A stretch of 64,000 bases of DNA from Larix kaempferi (lineage: Eukaryota; Streptophyta; Pinopsida; Pinales; Pinaceae), in contig BSBM01000106.1 in assembly GCA_027924585.1 (NCBI GenBank), forward strand, positions 38,951,501-39,015,500, in the 5' to 3' direction. Positions 1 through 10,225 of the stretch are shown in pieces. Both the position numbers and the translations under genes were made by a program. The notes beneath the pieces are model-generated. The model was not told the origin of the DNA. It searched no databases and was given only the letters and a program-made list of their open reading frames with translations. Position 1 is the stretch's first letter. Each line of letters begins with the position of its first letter.

Positions 1-3000
1 GAGGGTCAAACGGAAGCCAATCCTCACCAAACTATCGATCCGGGATGCCGTGGATGCTATAGAGGTGGGTTTTCAATATTATGCCCAACAACCCACTAGA
101 TCTAAGTAGATCTGAGAAAATGTAAAATGGGGTTTTGAAATAATTAGGGTTTTATTAATTTAAGAGCTATGTCAATGGATTGGATCAAGGTAAGAGAAAC
201 AAACCTGTGGATCTTACCTGGGTAACCTTGTAGATGCCTTGATGATGATGATCTATGCAAACTCGATCAATTTGAGAAGCTTTGAGGTAGTTTTCTATGC
301 AATCGATTTAGTCCAAGAAGCCAATGCGCCCTCTCTCCTGCACAACAAACATCAACAATATCAGATTTGATGTAATCAAGAGATAAGACTAATGCCACAA
401 GAGAAGTAACAGAAAGATAGCATAGATCACAATGATGCTAATGATAACCCCCTGATACAAGCAAATGCCAAGAAAGTCGATTTGAAGAAGCCTTGCAAAA
501 TCACCCTTGTTGAAGTCGCCCTCCTGTAGACAAGACAATGATTTCCAAAATAGATAGATCTTACCACAAATTCCAAATGCTAGGTTGCAATAGACTTTCC
601 AATCACCATCTAAGAACACCAGATGCAAAGGAGACCACAAGAATTTCCACAAGAAAGTTTTTCTATGCCAATAATCTAAGAGCCAAAGACCCCTTACAAT
701 GAGAAGCTCTCTCCTTTAAATAGGAAGGAGAGGCACCAAAACCCTAACCACTTTTTGAATGAGTGGCTAAGATTAAAAGATACAAATGTCTAATCAATGG
801 TTGAGATGAGCTCAACAATAAAATACATGGATCACTAATAAAATATTATGTGAGTGGACAAAATCGCCCTTGAAGAGGGGAATCCCACCAAATCATGATG
901 ACAAAATATAATAAGGGGCTTATGGTGGGTCCAAGGGGTAATTTTATCCCTCCGTGGTCAATCCCCATAGCACAATAATCAATAAATAATCATCAATATA
1001 CCAAATCGTGCCTCCATGGTCAAATCGTAGGCCTCAAAAAAGACCTCAGAAATCCACAGAAAGTGCCATAAGTGATGGATGCGGGCCCTGATGAAGCTGA
1101 AACTGCTGGAGGAGGTGTGGAGGACCCCGATCTATCACCACTGTTCAGCCCATGCCATAACATTGCCTCAGTAGCCCAAATAGATTTCCTCAATAGCCAT
1201 TTCTACCAATCCTGAAATGCCTCGGGAAGCGTGAAACTGCCCCAAACTGCCTCCTGGAGTGCCTGCGCTGTCAAGGTGAGGGCACCAGTGTGTCCGGGAG
1301 GGGGGTAATATGGTAAAAACAAGTGGCTGGACCACCCCCTCCATCATCAGCGCCCTAGGTCAACCGGATAAAAATCACATCTGCTCTGACAGGGCCTCCG
1401 ACAGACCAAAACTGCACTGGGATAGCCTACTGAGGCTCAATCATCACTGTAAGTGCCCGGAACTGAAAACAAACTGTCTCATTGGACTCAGAAGGTCCAA
1501 ATCCATCCAAGATGTGTACTCATACACCATATGAGTCTCTGCATGATCAAAATATATATCCAATATACCGGAACAGGGCCAATAATAATAATCTGTAAAT
1601 GATCAAATACTGCTGTAAACCAAGAATCATCATCATAACCCTGTAGCTGCTGCATAGAATTATCATGTATGTATACATAGACCATATATCATCTATCCAT
1701 ATCATCATAGGGTCCAACCATCTCATGTCCTATGGTTGAACTTGGTCTAACCAAGTCAACATGACCAAATATGACTCAGAACATCATCAGAAGCTGCTGC
1801 AAAGTGTCCAAGGTTAATGCATGCTCTAGAACTTATTCAAATAACAATTATAACACAAAGTAATCATTACTGGCGATCTAAGTCCAAATATATAATGTCA
1901 TTATTTATTATTATTACTCAGGTTAGACTTTCAGGATCATACTCACTTCAGAGCTGTGATCAATTTGCTAGTGAAGGGTGAAGGCTAAAATAACTGGCTA
2001 GGCTAAGGGATGACTTGACTTACTTAACTTTGTGACACTTTGGAAAAGGAAAGGGAATATACACCATAGTATATACTGAATGAGCAACAACACAGAGAAT
2101 GGCGGTGTCTCACAAATGGATGAGTTGTTCGAAGAGGGTTTATTCACCTTCAACAGATGCGCACAATCCATAATACAAATAAGGCCAGCAATTGTTTTGA
2201 TATAGCATTTAATTTCCACTGCTTTTTGGGCCTGAAGTTTCCATAGCCTTGATCTATGTGTGTTTATAAACACATTGCATAGATTTACATTTATTTTAGG
2301 CTTCCTGCTGCAAGTGTGTTTTTAAGGCACTTGTTTACCTGAGCACTTCTAGGTGTGTCATGGACAGCTTGTTTAGCTAGGTATTTATTTTTCCAAAAGA
2401 TATAACATTTTATTTTCATGGCCATTTTCATTTGGCATGCCTTTCATTCATGTGTGTTTAGAAACACATTGCATGAATGGGCTTTTCATACAAGATATAG
2501 TATTTCATTTTTCCAGATTTTGTATTCATGGCAGCACTAAAAGTTTCAGGTTTAGCCAACACAACTTTAGTGACTAGGGGGAATTCCAAGGAACTCCAAC
2601 TCACCATAGGTAAGTTTTGTCACCAACTCAGAGCCGAGACACAATAAACAGGGAAGCTCATCCAATACAGAGGCTACAGTGGGGAAAAGTCCTCCATGCC
2701 ACTAGTCAAGTAGTAAGTCAGGGTGATAAACTAAAAGGTAGGTAATGGATGGATGAAGACAATGCATAATGGAGCCGACACTAGCAAGCCAAGGTATGGT
2801 GGAATGATTACCTCTATTCTCCCTAAGGAGGGTAAAACCAATGAGTATGAATAGTGAACTTCTAAGTCTGAGTAGGGACAAGTATAATATATATAATAAA
2901 ATCAACCAGGTCCACATATCTATATGATCGCCAGATCATGATACTAAGTGCTAAGACATGCTATAAGAATAAGTATAAAAGCAATATAACCATAACACAA

Positions 3001-3311
3001 TGATATACCTGCTGAGTCATATACCTGAATGCTCATCAACCTGTACCATCGTATGTCCTTTGAAACTGCTGCTGTAACTCTGGGCACTACTGACTGCTCT
3101 GTACCAATGGTATAATGGCTACATCGGTCATCTCTCTGAGTGTCCTGAGACTCAGTCATGGCATGGGGAATATATACTGCTGTCCACAATCTGATAGTGA
3201 TCCAATATAGATGCTTATCTCAGCATCTCAAATGTAAGGGAAATGGCTGAATAGTGTACTGGCATCAGAAAAATAATGTATGGTAGCCCGGCTACTATAT
3301 ATGTGATAACA
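1..3311 (-). repeat. Giant-family LTR (copy a), cut by the window edge
   Basis: Minus-oriented copy of the dominant LTR family. Its 5' end is the GTGATAACA boundary at 3303-3311, preceded by the palindromic GTAGCCCGGCTAC block. The copy runs off the window at base 1: the sequence there matches a point about 1.2 kb before the LTR end in the copy at 40638-45170. A likely core promoter on the minus strand, read as CTTTAAATAG on the plus strand, lies at 714-723. No protein-coding content is supported. It abuts a tandem repeat at 3312 and lies downstream of the copia C1 pol relic, so it probably inserted into the 3' part of C1; the target duplication cannot be checked from this side. Confidence 0.85.
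714..723 (-). promoter_or_regulatory. LTR core promoter (TATA-like), copy a
   Basis: CTATTTAAAG on the minus strand, at the same place as in every other giant LTR here: followed at once by GGAGAGAG and then a CATTGTAAAG block where the transcript probably starts. The promoter role is inferred from position and conservation. Confidence 0.5.
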
Positions 3312-3461
3312 GATCCAACTGATCATATCCAGCATCCAACATGATGCATACATACATAAATGATCCAACTGATCATATCCATCATCCAACATGATGCATA
3401 TATACATAAATGATCCAACTGATCATAACAAGCATCCAACATGATGCATATACATATACAG
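3312..3461. repeat. Tandem repeat, three units of 50 bp
   Basis: Three near-identical 50-bp units begin at 3312, 3362 and 3412, each starting GATCCAACTGATCAT and containing ATCCAACATGATGCATA. The first unit starts immediately at the end of the giant LTR. The array is non-coding and probably belongs to the 3' region of copia C1. Confidence 0.9.
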
Positions 3462-3597
3462 AGTAGTAACTGGAGCATCGTCCTGATGCTCATCATCCAT
3501 GATCCTCCTGATCATCATAGTATCGTCCTCTTCAGATCATCTCATCGTCCACGAAGCACAGCCCAGATGCACATCATCCAGCACTTACACCACCGAC

Positions 3598-3819
3598 ATG
3601 GGAGAACACATCTACCACCATTTGGGGAAGGCTCCAGCCCTTACTTTTTCACCATGGGAGAACACATCTACCACCATGTGAAAAATGGCTCCAGCCTTTA
3701 CATCTACACCATGGGAGAACACATCTACCACCATGTGAGAATGGCTCAGCAATTACATCTCGACCATGGGAGAAAACATCAACCATTTCAGAAAAGCTCA
3801 TGTGCATCTTCATCTTTCG
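3598..3819. repeat. Tandem repeat, four units of about 56 bp
   Basis: Units start at 3598, 3653, 3710 and 3765 with CATGGGAGAACACATCTACC or a close variant (spacing 55, 57, 55). It sits just past the decayed 3' end of the C1 pol region in element orientation. Plus-strand open frames across it are by-products of the period and are not supported as genes. Confidence 0.85.
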
Positions 3820-5020
3820 GACTCATCACTTCCTTTTGGAAGGAACCTCGATCTGAAGTGCACCAAGCCTCTCTCTGAAGTACTCAAACTGCACTCTGGC
3901 CAATGGCTTGGTCAATACATCTGCATCCTGCTCATCCGTCGCAACATACTCTGCTTTGGTTGTAATCAGGACTGCTTCTTGCTAAACCAAGAGGTCACAC
4001 CTGATCCCATACTGAAGCAACACCTAGAAGTGCTCTTCCTATCTGCAGCACTGCCTGCCCAATCTGAATCAACATAACCCTGCAGGTTAAACTTTTGATT
4101 CGCATCATATTTGAGCCCATAATCAACTGTACTCTTCAGGTACCTCAGAATATGCTTTACAGCAACCAGGTGAACACTCCTCGGATCTGTCAGGAACTGG
4201 CTCAATGTGTTCACCGCAAAGCAAATGTCTGGTCTTGTGTTCGTCAGGTACATCAAGAACCCAATCATATGACGATACATAGTGACATCAACCAGTTCAT
4301 ATGAAGCATCACACAGAAGCTTCGGGTTCGATGCTATAGGTGTGGCCATAGCCTTGCAGTCCATCATCCCGAACCTCTTCAGGATCTCTACTGCATACTT
4401 CCCTTGTCCAAGGAAAATTCCATCTGCACTCTGCCACACCTCCATGCCAAAAACAAATAGTCCATCATCCCCAAGTTCTTCATCTCTAACTCGGCAGCAA
4501 GCTTCCCCTGCGTGTTGGCAATCAATCTATCCTCACCTGTAACAAACAGGTCATACAAAAGTAGTATCACTGGATTGCCTTCCTCAACCTTATAGTAAAG
4601 GTTGGAATCCGCTTTACTCTTGGTAAAGCCCAAACTGGATAGAAAGCTGTCTACCATACCAAGTTCTGCACATATATGACTCCCTGTCATGTGTCTCTGA
4701 ACCAAGTGGCTTTTCCACATACACTTCTTCTTCAACTACACCATTCAAGAAGGCTGTCTTGAAATCGATCTGGTGTATCTTCTATTTCATCACTTTTATA
4801 TGCTGCCATCTGCAGCATGCTTGATCTGATAGTTCCATTTGAAAGTCACAACAGACTTCCCTTCAGCTTTTGGGACCGCATCCCAAACATCGTTCTTCAT
4901 GATCGATGGATCATGGCATTCTTCCCGTATCCTGGGAACTTCAATATCTTCAATAGATAATTTTGTTGCTTGAACAAATGTTGTAGTCCTTCTTTTGTAG
5001 GTGATAGTATACAATCTTTT
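3820..5020 (-). pseudogene. Copia C1 reverse transcriptase/RNase H relic
   Basis: Remnant of a Ty1/copia pol domain, which in an intact element copies the RNA genome into DNA. On the minus strand from 5014 the fragments carry the RT N-terminal block (IMKNDVWD, then KHAADGSI), a region with LLLYDLFVTG where the family has LLLYVDDL (a residue of the catalytic YVDD box is lost), and a C-terminal part with RPDICFAVNTLSQF, HILRYLKST and the RNase H start GYVDSDWAGS. The frame is broken near 4440 and again near 3966. The central RNase H segment is missing: the frame passes from an AEYVA block straight to DEQDADVLTKPL. Clearly dead, but the family assignment is secure. The neighbouring integrase relic lies upstream, separated by the spacer at 5021-5434. 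Confidence 0.85.
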
Positions 5021-5434
5021 CTACACAACAAGTTAAATTGCATGATTAGAAAACATCTCATAGTTTTCAGAACAAATTCTTACACATAAGGAAATATGTC
5101 AGACAGTCATGCAATTATCTTAGCTAATGCTTCAATACAACATTTATCCATATTCCGTAACTTTCTAGATGCCTTCCAATCTCTACCAGAACATTGTTAA
5201 GAGTGTGCACAACTCCTAACATGTCAGCAAAGAGGTTTCATTCTAGATAAGTAGCAATGGAATGTTGTACAGTGCCATAGGCCACTTACCCATGCATATT
5301 AGTAGTATACTGTTCATCAATGCAACTATTCTAATATGCATAATACACAACCTAATTCTAGGAACATCAGTATATACATTATTGAACAGTATTATTTAAA
5401 CAATAAAATATGCAAGTAATGACAATTCAAATAC
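5021..5434 (-). other. Intron-like non-coding spacer inside C1 pol
   Basis: AT-rich, stop-rich segment between the integrase relic and the RT relic. On the minus strand it can be read as GTATTTG at 5434 to TTGTGTAG at 5021. A homologous segment occupies the same place in the relic at 19518-20433, with GTATTTG at 20314 and TTGTAG near 19829. It is therefore a feature of the family and not a late insertion. It may be an intron or an old captured sequence; splicing is not demonstrated. Confidence 0.4.
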
Positions 5435-5441
5435 TTATCTT

Positions 5442-5560
5442 TGTTTGTTTGTTGGGTTGACTCCCTCTCAGTCTTTGCTTCTTTTCTGCAACTCCATTCT
5501 TATGTGGATTGTGAGAAGTGGTCAACTCCCTCTGAATATCTGCATCCTTGCAGAAACTAC
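5442..5560 (-). pseudogene. Copia C1 integrase relic
   Basis: A short minus-strand reading frame contains FCKDADIQRELTTSHNP followed by NGVAEKKQ. This corresponds to the copia integrase segment whose family signature is a Leu-Thr run, then Pro-x-x-Asn-Gly-(Val/Ile)-Ala-Glu-(Arg/Lys)-Lys, close to the catalytic Glu of the DDE core. Only about 40 codons are recognisable, and the DDE Asp regions are not seen. It lies upstream of the RT relic in element orientation, as expected for the copia order integrase-RT. From about 5560 to 6230 I recognise no further coding sequence with confidence. Confidence 0.7.
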
Positions 5561-6229
5561 TGAAGTGTGCTCCTTTACTTTCTTGCAGGAACAACTGGAG
5601 TGTGCTCCCTCTTGATCTTTGCTTCTTGGATTATCTGTTCTTGAACTTACATCCATCCTGGATTAGCATGCTAGCTAGTTATGTCTAAGATACCCGCATA
5701 ATGTCTTCTGGTTCTCTTCAATGACTTGTGCTAGTAACCTGCATGTCTCATAGGTTAACCATTGTAGGACCAAGTTATACATACCTCGAAAGTAGATCTT
5801 CTATGTGATCCATGACAATGGATGAATCTTTGTCTTCATGTCACCACGATCATATGTTCTTGAAGTAGAACATGATTTGTCTTTCTTGGTGTACCTTTTA
5901 TGTTAGCGAACAACATAAACCTCATACAACATCACAATACATTAGTACATTCATAAGTGTCAAAACCTTAATCAATGAATATCTTCTATTAAGGTGATAC
6001 GACAAGTCTAGTAATTAATCAAGATTGTACTGTAATGATATGAAGACAAACATATGATAAAATTAACCACGAAACATACCTGTAAGCCATACTTGTCAAG
6101 ATTGCTTGTAATCTTCTTATGTAAGGCCTTAGCCTCATCTCTCTCTGAAACAGGAACTTCTTCACTTATGCAGGTGACCAATTCATCCTCTTCGGATTAA
6201 ACCAATCCACTTGATTTGCAGGAACTAGA

Positions 6230-7362
6230 CCTGGAGCTGGATTAGGGTTTGTCAAAGAAACCCCAAAAATTCAAACTTTGAATTTCAAACTTCCAAAAGG
6301 ATAGAAATATGCGCCTTGATGAGCTGATCAAGTTGGTATATTCAGAATTTGAAAACTGCAAAGTTTCACCCCTCGAAATTGCCTTTTAGATTTCCGGATT
6401 CACTAGGGAGGACCCTGAATTAGGGTTTGAGTTTCTCGGAGCATCACCCAACCAAAAGATTTGATTCAAAACTCTAAGCTTCGATTTTTCTGAGGAGCTT
6501 CCAGCCGTGGTCACAGATTTCCAAAATTCCAATTTTTGCAGAAGCCCTAATTTTCCATCTTTCCGATCAAAGTCCCGAACTGGGTTTGATCAAGGTCGGC
6601 CTTCTGCCCAACCAAAAAATCTGATCTTGGTCTCTAATTTTTGATTTTGATGAGTAGCATCCAGCCGTGGTCTCCGATTACAAAAATTCCAACTTTCTCC
6701 GAAGCCCTAAATTCCGGAAGCCATGAATGAAGGTACTAAAAAATAATTCTGTTTTGACAGAAATATGTACTTGATTGTTTCTGGTGTAACTCCGAACTTT
6801 TCGATCCACAGGGTCTGAAATTTTTTCCTGAGATAGCCCAACCTGTTATCTTTCCATCCTGACAGGTCTGACCTCAATTGGATTCTCTGAGAGAGAGTTA
6901 TGCCAAGTGTCGCAACGTGACCTGTTTATGAGATAATACAGGAGAGCGAACTTGTACGGCGTGCCACGTGTCACTAGTTCAACTTCGGCCTCTGAAAATT
7001 TTTCCTGCGATAGTACAGTCTGTGTACTACCTGCCACTTTTTACAAAATTTCATTTGGAGCTTCCTAGCCCAAGTTATGACATTTTTCCCAAGGTCACCT
7101 GATTTTGACTCAGATCTGGAAGAGGCAGAAACCCTATATTGTACAGATCATAAATCACAAAGTACAACGAATTAGAAGTTGTCCTTTGGACAAAGGTACA
7201 TGGGGATCTGATCTTCAACCTGTAAAAGTTTCAGATCCGAAAACTTCGCCAAAACGGATTTATAGCGAAAGTGCTACGATGACTGGTTTTTGCTATATCA
7301 AGCCCTAGCATCGTAAGTGCAACAAGTGTCATACATGCCATATCATGCCTTCTTTCAGGCTA
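6230..7362 (-). other. C1 leader with internal duplication
   Basis: Non-coding stretch between the primer site and pol. It contains a degenerate tandem duplication of about 160 bp: CAGCCGTGGTC recurs near 6502 and 6662, each followed by similar AAAATTCCAA and GAAGCCCTAA blocks. No gag domain is visible here. The end next to the primer site (about 7200-7362) is homologous to 63160-63312 in element C4. Confidence 0.5.
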
Positions 7363-7374
7363 GCTCTGATACCA
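7363..7374 (-). other. Primer-binding site, initiator tRNA-Met (C1)
   Basis: The minus strand reads TGGTATCAGAGC, the standard plant copia primer site complementary to the 3' end of initiator tRNA-Met. It touches the LTR boundary at 7375 and fixes both the orientation and the LTR edge. Confidence 0.92.
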
Positions 7375-7671
7375 TGTTAATTTTTCAGAATTTACTTCAA
7401 TCTGATCTAGGATCTTAACTGAGAGAACAACATGTACAGCATATCAACCATGGACACAATAATGCAAGCACACAAGAGACAGAGTTTACTTGGGGAAAAC
7501 CATAAAGGTGAAAAACCCCAATAACTTCCTCAAAGATAGATAGAGCAATGATACAACTAGAATACAAGAGATAGTCTTCTCCTAGCAGTAGAGCCTCCTC
7601 TTCCACAAGTGCCCCACTCTCCCAAGTGTGAGTGAGAGAATAGAATATGTAAAATGAGAGAGACACACTCT

Positions 7672-7681
7672 CTATTTATAC
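7672..7681 (-). promoter_or_regulatory. TATA box of C1 LTR
   Basis: GTATAAATAG on the minus strand, about 370 bp into the LTR. The same motif stands at the same place in the LTR at 63325-63952. Confidence 0.65.
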
Positions 7682-7747
7682 ACTAACTTGACTTGACCTT
7701 TACTCAACTAGGTCGGCGTCAACTTAACCACTTAACACAATGCTGAT

Positions 7748-7885
7748 TGGGCCGACCCCGACTAGGGTGGTCTAATAACCCTTTGACCCACATGGCCGAC
7801 CCCCAATAGGGTGGTCTAATAACCCTTTGACCCACATGACTTATACAGGGCCGACCCCAACAAGGTGGTCTAATAACCCATCAAG
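7748..7885 (-). repeat. Triple repeat in C1 U3
   Basis: Three copies of a GGCCGACCCC...GGTGGTCTAATAACCC unit start near 7748, 7792 and 7850. It lies upstream of the TATA box in transcription direction, where enhancer repeats are common in LTRs. A second pair of direct repeats (GAGGAATAATAACATCTCTA, at 7931 and about 7975) follows. The regulatory role is inferred. Confidence 0.75.
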
Positions 7886-8051
7886 TATAAGTTACGACAC
7901 TTACAATATACATGACGACACTTCCATTTAGAGGAATAATAACATCTCTATAGGAATACAAACACTTCCGTATAGAGGAATAATAACATCTCTATAGGAA
8001 TACAATATACATATATGTGAAATACATTCCGAAGTTACATATACATCAACA

Positions 8052-9326
8052 CCTTGGCTCTTGGAATTTTCAGAATAAAGAGAAATTTTGCAGAGACTCT
8101 TGGATTTTCTTTGTGGATTGTTCTTGGATGGTGCTTGTAAAGTTTATTTTTCCTAGAATTTGAGATATTTCTGTGGATCCAAAATGTTTTCGTGGAAACA
8201 TTGTTTTAACTTTTACTACAGGAAGGCGATTTCAACTTGAGTGTTTTTGCAGGGGCTCCTCAACTCGCTCTACTTTGAAGTGGTTTTGTATCAGGGTTTT
8301 TCGATTGTATCTATGATCATTGATGTGCTTCTTGATATTTCTCTTGTTGTTATAGTCTTTTTATTCTGAACATCAAATCTTACTTGCGTAGTTTGCATGT
8401 GCATGAGAGGGGTGCATTGGCTTCCTTGGGCAAATCAATTTCACTTGGAGACACTGTCAAATCATCTCAAATTGATCGGGTAGAGGTAAATCATCCCTTT
8501 CAAGGCAATTACAAGATTTTCCGGGTAAGATCTACACTTGATCTCTTGTTTGAAGTTCTAAACCATTGGCCATTTAAATTTACTGCTCAAACCCTAACTA
8601 TAAATAATTATAAAAATTCTCTAGGCTTTGTTATTTGGTTTTCTAGTGAACAATTTATGGGTTTTCATCCTTAGGCCTAGCCCCAGGTGGGTCCTCATGG
8701 GCGTCTTGCTATGTGGACTCCTTTTGCCCATTTCCCTAGGCACTGATCTCTCCATGCTTGCACCCTCCTTGTTTGCTTGTCTTCCGGATTATCAAAACCT
8801 TGTTCATTGAGCTTTCGACCTTTGATATTGTTAAATCTATAGTCAAGCTCTGCTAGGAAGCCTCCAATTTGTCTGATCTACTCTTTGGGACCATTTACCC
8901 TTTTCCAATTACACGTTTCCCAAGGCAGTTGATTTTGGCCATTTACCCTAGCATCCAAATCCTGGATCCTTCTCTAATCTATAAATCATTGTGTTTGATA
9001 TATTTAAATTCAAATCTCATTCATCCTAAGCCTCCACAGTGATTTCATCCCTTAGATCTAGGGTTCCTCACCCATTACCTTACGTACCCTATTTTCATAG
9101 CTTGATCTGGTAATTGGGTTAGATCTCTCCTATCAGGAGTAGATCAGGATCTCCCCCTTTGCTATCTGGGGCTTGGATAACAAGAAGCAAAGAGTGCCTC
9201 GGTTGGCGTGACAAGAAATCCATCTTTGGGATCGAGGCCCTCTTAGGTCACCTCTTTAGTTGCCTATCTCCTCTGCCGTCCTGTATAGGATCACCTTTAG
9301 GGGTAACTACAAGTTGTGTGATAACA
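8052..9326 (+). repeat. Giant-family LTR (copy i), 3' part only
   Basis: Plus-oriented. It begins inside the LTR with CTTGGCTCTTGG, the block just after the core promoter in other copies, and ends GTGTGATAACA at 9326. The first half is missing at the C1 boundary, which suggests C1 inserted here and the other half lies elsewhere. It belongs to the subfamily ending ACAAGTTGTGTGATAACA, shared with the copies at 12507 and 31504. No primer site follows it, so it is not a 5' LTR with its internal region. Confidence 0.8.
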
Positions 9327-9518
9327 TGTACCATTCACTCACTCAAGTAAGTGCGCAAGCGAGAGAAGGAAGAAGTTCGCCGGTGAAGAGAAGTTTTTGT
9401 TTTGTCTTGGGGTTTTTACACTATCTTGGTGAATTCTATATTGATTAAGTTTTGTAGGGTTTTCTCCCTTGTGGTTTCCCCGAGGAAAATATTGTGTTCT
9501 TTGTGTTGCTGTGCTCGT
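9327..9518. other. Short unclassified segment, copia-LTR-like
   Basis: Lies between the giant LTR end and the foldback element M2. The GTTTCCCCGAGG stretch near 9474 resembles the A-rich/G-rich tract of copia LTRs read from the other strand. Too short to classify. Confidence 0.25.
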
Positions 9519-10225
9519 CATTAGAGGAAATTTGGGGTCTAAAATGGGCCTTATAAAAAACCGTGCCATGGATGAGTTGGATTTCTCAAACCAATAGAAT
9601 TTCAATAACTTTGGTCAACCATTATGGTTGAGTTGGTCAACCATTTTGGTTGATTTGGACATATAGAAGTCAAAGATGCTTATGTGTCGTAATTTTATTT
9701 GATAATAGCTAACTTCATATAGCCTCACCTTGGTTAAGATTTTGAAAAGTTCATCTCGAAATATGATAAATATATTTGAAATAAGAAATATAGAGTATTT
9801 TATATTATCACTACTTCTAATTGCTTTAAAATATAAATCTCACATTAATTAAGATGATAGTGGAGTAATTTTGAAATAATAAATATAGAGTATTTTATAT
9901 TAGCATTACTAAATTCTTTAAAATGTAAAGATCACATTAATTGAGATGATAGTGGAGTAATTTTGAAATAATAAAAACATTTATATAATTAATCTCTTAT
10001 AAATAAAAATAAATAAATTTAAAAAAGTATCATAAAAAAAAATAGGAGAGATAAAATACGCTTTCGCTATTTTTGCGATAACTTTCTCCTTTGAACTCGG
10101 ATTTTAATGTTTTTGGTACCATTGGAAAGGTACTAAAAACGTCAAATTCTGAGTTCGGAGGAGAAAGTTATCGCAAAAAGAGCGAAAGCTTATTTTATTT
10201 CTCTCCTATTTTTTATTTATGATAT
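9519..10225. mobile_element. Foldback TIR transposon M2, truncated
   Basis: Starts with the same terminal sequence (CATTAGAGGAAATTTGGGG) as the complete element M1 at 51246-52632. It includes the left arm with two direct repeats of about 90 bp (TTGAAATAA...GTGGAGTAA) and a central palindrome at 10042-10209 whose arms of about 78 bp pair almost fully. The right arm and right terminal repeat are absent because a giant LTR begins at 10226. No transposase is encoded, so the element is non-autonomous. Confidence 0.85.
10042..10209. repeat. Long near-perfect palindrome in M2
   Basis: The left arm begins ATAGGAGAGATAAAATACGC and the right arm ends with its near reverse complement, GCGAAAGCTTATTTTATTTC then TCTCCTAT. 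The centre lies near 10120-10130. It could form a hairpin of roughly 78 bp. Confidence 0.85.

Larger units (their letters stand above)
3312..8051 (-). mobile_element. Copia element C1, degenerate, 5' LTR present
   Basis: Minus-strand Ty1/copia retrotransposon. In element order it has a 5' LTR (7375-8051), an initiator-Met primer site (7363-7374), a long non-coding leader with an internal duplication (about 6230-7362), an integrase relic near 5442-5560, an intron-like spacer (5021-5434), an RT/RNase H relic (about 3820-5020) and tandem-repeat DNA (3312-3819). No gag was recognised. The 3' LTR is not visible; a giant LTR replaces it at 3311. On its 5' side it abuts the middle of another giant LTR at 8052, so C1 probably inserted into that LTR. 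Confidence 0.75.
7375..8051 (-). repeat. C1 5' LTR, 677 bp
   Basis: Plus-strand edges are TGTTAATT at 7375 and ATCAACA ending at 8051, so on the minus strand the LTR starts TGTTGATG and ends TTAACA. It shows a minus-strand TATA box (7672-7681), a GGGGAAAACC tract typical of the transcribed part of copia LTRs near 7493, and U3 tandem repeats (7748-7885 and 7931-8010). It is homologous to the LTR at 63325-63952. Confidence 0.88.

Noticed and set aside
3598-3819. Evenly spaced repeats that could suggest a CRISPR-like array
   Set aside because: The whole unit repeats, including the parts between the conserved blocks, so there are no unique spacers; the context is plant nuclear retrotransposon DNA.
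3441-3878. 145-codon plus-strand frame with repeated His/Thr segments
   Set aside because: It follows the 55-57 bp tandem repeat, is antisense to the C1 pol 3' end, and has no family resemblance.
5790-5905. Minus-strand exon-like stretch with YTKKDKSCSTSRTYDRGDM
   Set aside because: May be a scrap of C1 pol, but only about 30 codons, and it matches no motif I can name.
6086-6195. Minus-strand exon-like frame (ISEEVPVSERDEAKALHKK) followed by a GTATG donor
   Set aside because: Short, no recognised family, an in-frame stop close upstream, and it lies within the C1 leader; not enough to call a captured exon.
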